A stretch of DNA of 64,000 nucleotides from assembly GCA_900544105.1 (NCBI GenBank), contig UQUC01000001.1, forward strand, positions 35,371 to 99,370. Direction: 5' to 3'. The translations under genes were made by a program, and so were the position numbers. Origin of the DNA: an uncultured Oscillibacter sp. (GTDB lineage: Bacteria > Bacillota > Clostridia > Oscillospirales > Oscillospiraceae). The first letter of the stretch is position 1, and each line of letters opens with the position of its first letter. The notes under the pieces were generated by a model, which worked only from the letters and a program-made list of their open reading frames with translations, had not been told where the DNA came from and ran no database searches. This document shows positions 44,311 through 51,483 of the stretch, piece after piece.

Positions 44311-44384
44311 TCCCCGTCTTTGAAAAGTAAAAAGTCCGGATCATGCGGCTCCCTTTGACGGAGGCGACGACTGATTCCGGAGAT

Positions 44385-44430
44385 CCCCCGGCGGGTCATC
44401 GCGTTTGCGGTGCCCGTTGGGGTTTTTTTA
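44385..44430 (+). terminator. Terminator of pta
   Basis: CCCCGGCGGGTCATCGCG / GCGGTGCCCGTTGGGG followed by TTTTTTTATTTT. Confidence 0.85.
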
Positions 44431-44458
44431 TTTTCTGAGGGCGTGGACTATCTGTATC

Positions 44459-44866
44459 CTACTGAGGACTATGCGGCCAATGACCGCAGGAACAGCCGGG
44501 AAACAGTTCGTACATGGTATCAAACAGCAGATCGGTATGAAACGGCTTTGGAATAAAATGCGAGACGCCCAGAGCAAAGGCCTGATCGGTGACTTGCTCA
44601 GAAACGATGCTGGAGAGAAGGATGACCCTCTGTGGGGCAGTGCCCCGGTGCTGCAATTCCTCCAGTACGCTTAGACCGCAGACATCCGGCAGCACCGTGT
44701 CCATCAGCAGCAGATCGGCAGTTTGTTTTTGCATACATAATAAAACATCGCGGCCGCTGCCAACGGTTGCAAGGGAGAAAAAATCATGATTTGCCGCAAT
44801 TTTCCACATCAACCAGCGAAATTCCTCGCTGCTGTCGGCCAACAGCACATGTTTGCGACCGTCCAT
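44459..44866 (-). CDS. Stand-alone Spo0A-like receiver domain protein
   Basis: A 135-residue response-regulator receiver without an output domain. HVLLADSSEEFRWL supplies the acidic pocket, LLMDTVLPDVCGL the phospho-acceptor Asp (about residue 55), LLSS the conserved Ser/Thr and FIPKPF the Lys (about 104). The sequence most resembles the receiver of Spo0A. ATG at 44866 follows GGGGGGAA; an ATG six codons earlier lies before that site. The next 150 bases to pta contain no DNA-binding domain. It could act as a phosphorelay intermediate like Spo0F, which is inference. Confidence 0.82.
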   Translation of the reverse strand: MDGRKHVLLADSSEEFRWLMWKIAANHDFFSLATVGSGRDVLLCMQKQTADLLLMDTVLPDVCGLSVLEELQHRGTAPQRVILLSSIVSEQVTDQAFALGVSHFIPKPFHTDLLFDTMYELFPGCSCGHWPHSPQ

Positions 44867-44918
44867 ATTCTGATTCCCCCCCATATTTTCAGATACAGAA
44901 ATGCTGCAAAAAAGGGGC

Positions 44919-45185
44919 CTATGCGACCTCCTGCTGCTCCTGCTCCCGGAACTGTTTTTTCATCTGCGCAAGAAACGCTGTCAGTTCATCAGGCTCCAGC
45001 ATCAGTAAAAAGAATAAGAGAGCGATTGCAGAACAACAACTGCAGCCGCGCTCTAAATCGCCATAGGCCCGAACCGTGATGTGTAACTGCTCGGACATTT
45101 CCTCTTGGGTCAGCTTCCGCTTCTTGCGAAGCGCTTTCGCCTGCGCAGAAAAGTACTGCCGAAGTGACTCTTTATACCCGCTCAT
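44919..45185 (-). CDS. Small XRE-family helix-turn-helix protein
   Basis: An 88-residue protein. The Cro/CI-type HTH (about 18-48) reads LRKKRKLTQEEMSEQLHITV, followed by RAYGDLERGCSCCSA and a hydrophobic segment ALLFFLLML. ATG at 45185 has AGGTTTTGACG upstream, a weak ribosome site. It lies 52 bases before the receiver gene on the same strand, so the pair is likely one transcript. It probably regulates transcription; the Cys-Cys pair is unusual and might sense redox or metal. Confidence 0.8.
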   Translation of the reverse strand: MSGYKESLRQYFSAQAKALRKKRKLTQEEMSEQLHITVRAYGDLERGCSCCSAIALLFFLLMLEPDELTAFLAQMKKQFREQEQQEVA

Positions 45186-45319
45186 TCGTCAAAACCTCCG
45201 TATATCTGACTGATACCGAGATTCTATGTCAGGTGAAAGTGGGCTTCCATGAAGTGCACTTCCTCTTTTTTGGGTTTCACACGGAATTTACGGGTCAAAC
45301 CCTGGGGGCGTATACAGAA

Positions 45320-45357
45320 AACTCCCCTGCTGAACGTTTTCTCAGCAGGGGAGCGGT
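45320..45357 (-). terminator. Terminator of the FUSC gene
   Basis: Minus strand CTCCCCTGCTGA / TCAGCAGGGGAG then TTTTCTG. Confidence 0.88.
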
Positions 45358-45418
45358 ACTTCTTGTATATTTGCATTTGTGCGAATGGATCCGTTTGGAA
45401 GGAGTGGTCTCAGATCGC

Positions 45419-46003
45419 TTAGACGGCGGGTTTGGCCATAAATTTATCCTCTACATCGTCCCGGATCCCCAGACGCTGGTAGAGCCTGTGCATGAAAGAG
45501 AAGGTGAAGCCGCCGGGCAGCATCCCGTTGACAAAGATCGCCGCCAGCACGCCGATGCCAGTGTCCAGAATACGGTTCATGGCGTAGGTGATATAAGTGT
45601 CTGTGGGGGTGTTGAACAGCAGAATGCACAGCACCACGCCGCCGGGCTGTACGCCGCCCACCCAGATACGCTGGCACAGCAGGATCAAAATGATCACGCC
45701 GACGAAGGTCAGGGGGATCAGGACCCAGGCGTTGCTGCCGTCAGGGAACAGCTCCATGTAAATGGCAAACAGACCCATGCCGATAAAACCGCCTACCATT
45801 GTGCCGAAGAAGCGGTTACCGCCGTGGAGACGGCTTTGCATAAAGCTGCTGCCCATACCGAAAATAGCGCCGATGCAGGCGAAGGTGGGGTTGCGGTCCA
45901 GAAAATAGTAGACCAGCGCACACAGGGCTGCCGCAAGGGCGGTCTTGACGTTGCGCATACCGATCTTAGGAAACAGGCATCCTGCTTTTTCATGGTGTTC
46001 CAT
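45419..46003 (-). CDS. FUSC family (aromatic acid exporter-like) membrane protein
   Basis: A 194-residue membrane protein with about five to six helices, similar to the N-terminal half of FUSC/YdhK-type proteins (NVKTALAAALCALVYYFLDRNP, then GGNRFFGTMVGGFIGMGLF). Most family members are longer and have a cytosolic C-terminal domain, absent here. The start ATG follows GGAGAA. It is likely a small-molecule efflux or envelope component; substrate unknown. Confidence 0.82.
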   Translation of the reverse strand: MEHHEKAGCLFPKIGMRNVKTALAAALCALVYYFLDRNPTFACIGAIFGMGSSFMQSRLHGGNRFFGTMVGGFIGMGLFAIYMELFPDGSNAWVLIPLTFVGVIILILLCQRIWVGGVQPGGVVLCILLFNTPTDTYITYAMNRILDTGIGVLAAIFVNGMLPGGFTFSFMHRLYQRLGIRDDVEDKFMAKPAV

Positions 46004-46238
46004 GGCATTTTCTCCGTTCGGGATCGTTCCGCGGCGGATAAAGGCGGCGGAAATATTGTTAAGAACGTGTCAAATTATACCATGGAACCAGTTGACTGTG
46101 AACCCCTTGCTGGTATTTTTATGCAATTTACAGGAGAAAACGTTTGCGAAAATCGGCAATTCTGTGGAAATGTTTGTACTTTTGCAAAGAAAATGCGGCT
46201 TCGCGGCAGAATGTAGGGATAGGGGCCTGTTGTATTTT

Positions 46239-46919
46239 TCAGATATCCGGGTAAAGCCAGCCGCTCCCGGCCCGAAGACTCCCGGCGACGATCCGGAGAC
46301 CGGAGCTGCCCAGCGCCGCGGCGAAGCGATCCGCCAGGGGCCGTTGGGCCTCCGTGTCGATCTGATTCAGGAACACGGTGTCGCACAGCTTTTCCGTCAG
46401 AAGAACTGCGGCAGCCTGTTCCGGGGAAGCAGGGGCCGACTTTGCGGTGCCGGTCAGGGCGCAGAACTGCTCTGGCCGGTGGACGCTCTCACGGATGGGC
46501 TTCCCGAAACCAGATGCGCCCACCACGCAGATCACCTGACGGCTGACGGCAGGGATCACCGGCTCATGGGCATCGTGGGCCTTCAGGGGTAGCTGCCGGG
46601 AACCGTCGGCCTCTACCAGTACATAGTCCGCCAGCATGGTCAGCGTCTCTACGGAAAGGGAGGGAGCGGTCAGCTTGCCATTTTCGCAGGGAGTTCCCAG
46701 GCAGAGGACCCGCCGGGCGGCCAAGGTCTTGCGAATCTCCTCCGGCGTAGGGGCTGTCAGCAGGGGGTATTCCTCAAAGGGGCGGATATGGGTGGTGGTA
46801 CAGAGGAGGACCGTCCCCGGTAATTCCTCCGCTAGACGGCGCAGCAAACTGGTTTTACCGCCGCTGCCGATCACGGCGGTGACGCCGGGGCGCAGCCCCA
46901 GCAGCTTGGAAAAATCCAT
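46239..46919 (-). CDS. yqeC: Selenium-dependent molybdenum hydroxylase accessory protein YqeC
   Basis: A 226-residue P-loop protein with GSGGKTSLLRRLAEELP (about 18-34), the motif TTTHI and VEADGSRQLPLKAHDAHEPVIP, diagnostic of YqeC. YqeC is linked by gene context to selenium-dependent molybdenum hydroxylases such as xanthine dehydrogenase. The start ATG follows AAGAGGTGG; the longer ORF has no ribosome site. It is the last gene of the moxR-VWA-yqeC set. No hydroxylase or selenophosphate synthetase gene is in the window. Confidence 0.9.
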   Translation of the reverse strand: MDFSKLLGLRPGVTAVIGSGGKTSLLRRLAEELPGTVLLCTTTHIRPFEEYPLLTAPTPEEIRKTLAARRVLCLGTPCENGKLTAPSLSVETLTMLADYVLVEADGSRQLPLKAHDAHEPVIPAVSRQVICVVGASGFGKPIRESVHRPEQFCALTGTAKSAPASPEQAAAVLLTEKLCDTVFLNQIDTEAQRPLADRFAAALGSSGLRIVAGSLRAGSGWLYPDI

Positions 46920-46970
46920 GATCCACCTCTTTTCGTTTGCTTTGCCCGCAATGCTGCGGGCTTGTCTCAT

Positions 46971-48167
46971 CTATCGCTTCACCATCAGGCGCTTCATGCC
47001 GGCTTCCAGGCCCTCGGCGGAAAGGTCGAACATGGGGAACATCTTTGCCAACTGCAGGTGGGTCAAGGTCCAGAAGTCCTGAAATACCGGCAGAGGCTCC
47101 GGGTTCAGCCAGATGAGATAGGGGAAGTGCTTTTTAAACAGCTCCAGCCATTCCAGACCGGAGGGGCCGTATCGCTGGTTCCGCCAATCGTACTGCTTTT
47201 CCCGCAGCTCGTAGGGGTTCATGGCGGCATCGCCCACGAGAATGACCTTGTAGCTGGCGTCGAAATTCTGCAAAAGCCATTCCGTAGGCGTTTGACCGTC
47301 CTGCCAGAGGCGGGGGCCGTTGTAAACGTCGCCGTAAATGCAGTTATGAAAATAGTAGGTGTGCAGCTCTTTAAAGTGGTTGGACTTGGTGGCCGCCTGA
47401 AACAGCTGGCTGCACAGGCCGGAATAGTAGTCCATAGAGCCGCCGGAGTCCATCAGCAGCAGGACCTTCACCGTGTTCTTCCGGGGGTTCTTGTACCGGA
47501 TCTCCAACCGCCCCGCGCTCTCGCAGGTATCGTGGATCGTGGCGTCCACATCCAGCTCCTTTTCGGCGCTCCGCTCCTGCGCGGACAGCTGACGCAGCGT
47601 GCGGAAGGCCATCTGAAACTGGCGGGTGTCCAGCTTATTGTCTTTCCGGAAGTCCCGGAATTTTCGTTCTCCCGCCACCATCATGGCGGTGCGGTGCATG
47701 GACTGCCCGCCGATCCGGATGCCGTTGGGATGCCAACCGCTGTTGCCCCAAGGGGTGCGGCCCTGAGTCCCAACCCAGTAGTTGCCGCCGTTGTGCTCCT
47801 CCGTCTGCTCTTTCAGACGTTCCTCCAGCATTTTCAGCAGTTCCTCCAGCGTTTCATCCGGAAACCCGGCGGAGCGCAGGTCGGCAATGGTCCGTTTCAG
47901 ATCCTCGCTGGGGTGGTTCAACCAGTCCAGCAGATCCTCCGGCAGCTCCCCGGTGTAGGGCACGTTCTTGAAAAATTCCAGAAAGATCAGGTCAAAGTGG
48001 TCAAATTCCGTTTCATTCTTCACCACAATGGCCCGGCACAGGTGATAAAAGCCGGTGAGCGTCGAATGGTGCAGCCCCTTTTCCATGCCCTCCAGCAGCG
48101 TCATCCACTCGTTCAGGGAGACGTGCAGCCCCCGCTGACGCAGCAGGTAAAAAAACGCGGCGAACAT
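46971..48167 (-). CDS. CoxE-like VWA domain protein
   Basis: A 398-residue cytosolic protein. The N-terminal helical part ends near residue 200, and a von Willebrand A domain follows. Its MIDAS motif DSGGSM (about 242-247) differs from the DxSxS norm by Gly in place of the first Ser. It starts three bases after the moxR stop, so the two are translationally linked. MoxR/VWA pairs assemble or activate metal enzymes; CoxD/CoxE do this for molybdenum CO dehydrogenase. The neighbouring yqeC supports a similar job here. Confidence 0.9.
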   Translation of the reverse strand: MFAAFFYLLRQRGLHVSLNEWMTLLEGMEKGLHHSTLTGFYHLCRAIVVKNETEFDHFDLIFLEFFKNVPYTGELPEDLLDWLNHPSEDLKRTIADLRSAGFPDETLEELLKMLEERLKEQTEEHNGGNYWVGTQGRTPWGNSGWHPNGIRIGGQSMHRTAMMVAGERKFRDFRKDNKLDTRQFQMAFRTLRQLSAQERSAEKELDVDATIHDTCESAGRLEIRYKNPRKNTVKVLLLMDSGGSMDYYSGLCSQLFQAATKSNHFKELHTYYFHNCIYGDVYNGPRLWQDGQTPTEWLLQNFDASYKVILVGDAAMNPYELREKQYDWRNQRYGPSGLEWLELFKKHFPYLIWLNPEPLPVFQDFWTLTHLQLAKMFPMFDLSAEGLEAGMKRLMVKR

Positions 48168-48170
48168 GGC

Positions 48171-48980
48171 TTACTTCACCTTTCGCAGGGTCTGAAGATC
48201 CTTGTCTTTTTTCAGCAGGACACCGGCGAAGGGGATCTCCTTTTCAATGCGAGCCGGGTCCACGCCGCCGGCCACCAGCGCCCGGATCCAGTCCACCAGT
48301 TCAGAGGTGGAGGGCTTCTTCTCAATGCCCCGCAGCTCCCGCAGCCAGTAGAAGGCGGCGAGGGACTGCTTTACCAGCTTTTCTTCCAAATCACCGAAGT
48401 GGACCCGGAGGATGGCTTCCATCTGCTCCTGCTCCGGGAACTCGATGTAGTGGAACACGCACCGGCGGAGGAAAGCGTCCGGCAGTTCCTTCTCTGCGTT
48501 GGAGGTGATGATGACGATGGGGCGCTGCTTGGCCTGTACGGTCTCCTTCGTCTCAGGGATGTAGAACTCCATCCGGTCCAGCTCCCAGAGAAGGTCGTTG
48601 GGAAATTCCAGATCCGCCTTGTCGATCTCGTCGATCAGCAGGACCACCTGCTCGTCGGCGGAGAAGGCCTCACCCAGTTTACCCAGCTTGATATATTTTT
48701 TGACGTCATCTACGCCGGCGTTTCCAAACTGGCTGTCATAGAGCCGCTGCACCACATCGTAGACATACAGGCCGTCCTGGGCCTTGGTGGTGGATTTTAC
48801 GTTCCAGATAATGAGCTTTTTCCCAAGAGCGTCCGCCACGGCCTGGGCCAGCATGGTCTTGCCGGTGCCCGGCTCACCCTTGATGAGCAGAGGCTTCTGC
48901 AAAGCCACGGCGATGTTAACGGTCTCCATCAGGTCGCGGGACGCCACATAATTTGCGCTGCCGCTGAATTTTGTATCCAT
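48171..48980 (-). CDS. MoxR-family AAA+ ATPase
   Basis: A 269-residue AAA+ ATPase with Walker A GEPGTGKT (about 37-44), Walker B VLLIDEIDKAD, sensor 1 ITSNAEKELP and the arginine finger in FLRRCVFHYI. It resembles the CoxD type. Start ATG follows AAAGGAG. First gene of the moxR-VWA-yqeC operon; expected to remodel a client metal enzyme together with the VWA partner. Confidence 0.93.
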   Translation of the reverse strand: MDTKFSGSANYVASRDLMETVNIAVALQKPLLIKGEPGTGKTMLAQAVADALGKKLIIWNVKSTTKAQDGLYVYDVVQRLYDSQFGNAGVDDVKKYIKLGKLGEAFSADEQVVLLIDEIDKADLEFPNDLLWELDRMEFYIPETKETVQAKQRPIVIITSNAEKELPDAFLRRCVFHYIEFPEQEQMEAILRVHFGDLEEKLVKQSLAAFYWLRELRGIEKKPSTSELVDWIRALVAGGVDPARIEKEIPFAGVLLKKDKDLQTLRKVK

Positions 48981-49069
48981 ATTTGTTCTCCTTTGCGTGG
49001 GTTTGGTGTGCTGGGCCGATTATAGCAGACTTTTTTTCGGGAGACAATGTAAGTTTACGTTTTGACACA

Positions 49070-49837
49070 CTATCCCAGCGCCACGTCTAAGACCATCATA
49101 ATTAAAAAGCCCCCCACAAAGCCGCAGGTCCCGGCTTTGGAATGGGCCTGAGGCACCAACTCCTCTACCACCACATACAGCATGGCTCCGGCGGCGAAGC
49201 TGAGGAGCCATGGCATCAAGGGACGGACACCGGCGGCTGCCAGTACTACCAGAATACCGAAAATCGGCTCCACACTGCCGGAGAGGGTGCCCAACAGAAA
49301 GGCCCGGCCACGGGAGCTGCCCTCCTGCCGCAGAGGAAGGGAGATGGCGGCACCTTCTGGCAAATTCTGAATGCCGATGCCAAGCGCCAACGCCGCAGCC
49401 CCGGCCATGCCGTCCCCCTCCGCCGCCAGTGCGAAGGCGAGGCCCACTGCCATGCCCTCCGGTACATTGTGGAGAGTGATGGCCGCCATCAACAGCGTGC
49501 TTTGGCGGCGGGTGGGGTCCAGGTCTTTTGCCCGCCGCAGATGGGGCAAGACGGCGTCCAGCGCGGAGAGAAAGCCCACACCCAACAACAGCCCCGCCGC
49601 TGCGGGGAGCCAGCCGGGAACGCCGAAGTCCGCCGACTGCTCGATGGCAGGCAGCAGCAAACTCCAAACGCTGGCCGCCGTCATCACCCCGGCGGCGAAG
49701 CCAAGCATGGTCCGCTGAAACTGGGGCCGGGGTTCCTCCACAAAGAAAAATACCACCGCAGCCCCTAAGGTGGTCATCAGAAAGGTAAAGCCGGTGCCCA
49801 AAGCGGCCCAGCTCAATGCTTGCAGCATACGAATCAA
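49070..49837 (-). CDS. ZIP family metal transporter
   Basis: A 255-residue importer for zinc, iron or other divalent metal, with eight helices. The metal path motifs HNVPEG (about 122-127) and QNLPEG (about 154-159) are intact. Start is probably the TTG at 49837, eight bases after GAGG; an ATG three codons later is an alternative. It belongs to the ZupT/GufA group. It lies divergently upstream of guaD, a zinc enzyme, though no regulatory link is visible. Confidence 0.92.
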   Translation of the reverse strand: MIRMLQALSWAALGTGFTFLMTTLGAAVVFFFVEEPRPQFQRTMLGFAAGVMTAASVWSLLLPAIEQSADFGVPGWLPAAAGLLLGVGFLSALDAVLPHLRRAKDLDPTRRQSTLLMAAITLHNVPEGMAVGLAFALAAEGDGMAGAAALALGIGIQNLPEGAAISLPLRQEGSSRGRAFLLGTLSGSVEPIFGILVVLAAAGVRPLMPWLLSFAAGAMLYVVVEELVPQAHSKAGTCGFVGGFLIMMVLDVALG

Positions 49838-49918
49838 CGCCTTTTCCTCGATTCAGGCGGAATTTTGCCTGTACGCCAGTATAGGCGACCCTCCCTGGAT
49901 ATGTGCCACCGATGGGGC

Positions 49919-49947
49919 TTGCCTTTTTTCTGACGCTGTGATACAAT
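49919..49947 (+). promoter_or_regulatory. Promoter of the riboswitch-guaD transcript
   Basis: TTGCCT, a 17-base spacer, TACAAT. Confidence 0.7.
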
Positions 49948-49968
49948 CAAACTCTAAAAGGAAATATG

Positions 49969-50042
49969 GCTCATATAATTCCGCTGATGGATCTTCCAGG
50001 CGCGGAAGTTTCTATGAGACCGCCCAAGGTCTTGCTATGAGC
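49969..50042 (+). promoter_or_regulatory. Purine riboswitch aptamer, guanine type, with enlarged P2 arm
   Basis: P1 is a perfect seven-pair helix GCTCATA (49969-49975) with TATGAGC (50036-50042). The three junctions match the purine riboswitch core: CTCATATAAT, AAGTTTCTA, and CTATGAG with the C that pairs with guanine. P3 is GAGACC/GGTCTT with loop GCCCAA. P2 is TTCCGC/GCGGAA, but the usual seven-base loop is replaced by 17 bases that can form TGGA/TCCA. The switch lies in front of guanine deaminase, which fits guanine sensing. Confidence 0.85.
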
Positions 50043-50068
50043 GTCCGCTTATGCGGGCGCTCTTTTGT
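50039..50068 (+). terminator. Riboswitch expression platform: intrinsic terminator
   Basis: GAGCGTCCGC / GCGGGCGCTC with TTAT loop, then TTTTGTTTT. Its 5' arm reuses GAGC of the P1 3' strand (50039-50042). Ligand-stabilised P1 should therefore block the terminator, so the switch is predicted to turn guaD on. Confidence 0.82.
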
Positions 50069-50085
50069 TTTGAAAGGAGGGCGCA

Positions 50086-51354
50086 ATGACCACCATTCTG
50101 AAAGGAAATATCGTTTCCGCGCCGGCCTGCGGCCGGTTGGATGTGACGGAACACGGTTATCTCATCGCTGAAAACGGCGTCATTACCGGGGTGTATCCGG
50201 TGCAGCCGGAGCAATATGCCGGGGCGTCTGTGGAGGACTATGGAGACTGCCTGATCGTCCAGTCCTTTGCGGACCTGCACCTCCACGCTCCCCAGTATCC
50301 CATGCTGGGGATGGGTATGGATCTGCCCCTGCTGGACTGGCTGAATGCCTACGCCTTCCCCACGGAGGCCCGGTTCGCGGAGCCGGACTACGCCCGGGCG
50401 GTGTACCGGCAGCTGGCAGGGGAATTGGCGTCCCACGGGACCACGCGGGTGTGCATGTTTTCCTCCCTCCACACCGACGCTACCCTGATTTTGATGGACG
50501 AGCTGGAAAAAGCGGGGATCACCGGCTATGTGGGCAAGGTGAACATGGATCGCAACGGCGCACCCGGCGTGTTGGAAGAGACCACAGAGGGTTCCATGCG
50601 CAAAACGCTGCGGTGGCTGGATGCCTGTCAGGATCTCCAGCACATCAAGCCGATTCTGACCCCCCGGTTCACCCCCTCCTGCACGAATGAGTTGATGGCG
50701 TTTTTGGGAAAGCTGGCGGCGGAGCGCGATCTGCCGGTGCAGTCCCACCTGTCGGAAAATGGCGCGGAGATCGACTGGGTGCACCAGCTCCATCCGGCTT
50801 GCAGCCAGTATTGGGAGACCTATAAGAAGTACGGCCTTTGGAATGACCGCACCGTGATGGCCCACTGCGTCTGGTCGGACGAACGGGAGCGGCAGGCTAT
50901 GAAGGACGCCGGGGTAACGGTGGTCCACTGCGCCGACTCCAATCAGAATCTCTGCTCCGGTGTGGCTCCGGTGCGGAGGATGCTGGACGAAGGACTGAAG
51001 GTGGCCCTTGGCAGCGATATCGCCGGGGGAGATCATCTGGATCTGTTCGATGTGACGGCCTCCGCTGTCCGGGCTTCCAAGGCCCGGCGGATGATGGATG
51101 ACTGGAACACCCCCTTCCTCACTGTGGCGGAGGGGTGGTATCTGGCAACCTCTGCCGGGGCGGAATTCTTTGGAGAGCAGCCGGGCTTCGCCGTGGGAAA
51201 TCCCCTTCACGCCATCGTACTGGCGGATGACGCACTGCCCCAGCCTCGCACCCTGACTCCGGCGGAACGGCTGGAACGGGCGGTGTACCGCCGTCAGGAG
51301 GGGGCTGTGCAGGCGGTCTGGTCCGCTGGAAGAAAAATCTACACGAAGCTGTAA
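50086..51354 (+). CDS. guaD: Guanine deaminase
   Basis: Zinc amidohydrolase converting guanine to xanthine and ammonia, first step of guanine catabolism. The 422 residues contain DLHLHAPQYPMLG (metal His-X-His and guanine-binding), the SHLSEN motif with the third ligand, AHCVWSDE and GSDIAGGD with the metal Asp. The start follows GAAAGGAGGG. It is controlled by the purine riboswitch just upstream. Xanthine formed here would need a molybdenum xanthine dehydrogenase, whose maturation genes lie 1-4 kb away. Confidence 0.95.
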   Translation: MTTILKGNIVSAPACGRLDVTEHGYLIAENGVITGVYPVQPEQYAGASVEDYGDCLIVQSFADLHLHAPQYPMLGMGMDLPLLDWLNAYAFPTEARFAEPDYARAVYRQLAGELASHGTTRVCMFSSLHTDATLILMDELEKAGITGYVGKVNMDRNGAPGVLEETTEGSMRKTLRWLDACQDLQHIKPILTPRFTPSCTNELMAFLGKLAAERDLPVQSHLSENGAEIDWVHQLHPACSQYWETYKKYGLWNDRTVMAHCVWSDERERQAMKDAGVTVVHCADSNQNLCSGVAPVRRMLDEGLKVALGSDIAGGDHLDLFDVTASAVRASKARRMMDDWNTPFLTVAEGWYLATSAGAEFFGEQPGFAVGNPLHAIVLADDALPQPRTLTPAERLERAVYRRQEGAVQAVWSAGRKIYTKL

Positions 51355-51386
51355 AAAAGCCGTCCGCAAGAGTTCGGAATATAAAC

Positions 51387-51432
51387 TCACGCAGCCGTTT
51401 CCGGGAGAGCTTCCCGAAAACGGCTGCGTTGT
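51387..51432. terminator. Bidirectional terminator between guaD and the binding-protein gene
   Basis: ACGCAGCCGTTTCCGGGA / TCCCGAAAACGGCTGCGT; GTTGTTCTTTG follows on the plus strand. Confidence 0.75.
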
Positions 51433-51483
51433 TCTTTGATAGTTCTTGGCGGTCGCGGCACATTCTCTTGGTTTTCGCGGGAA

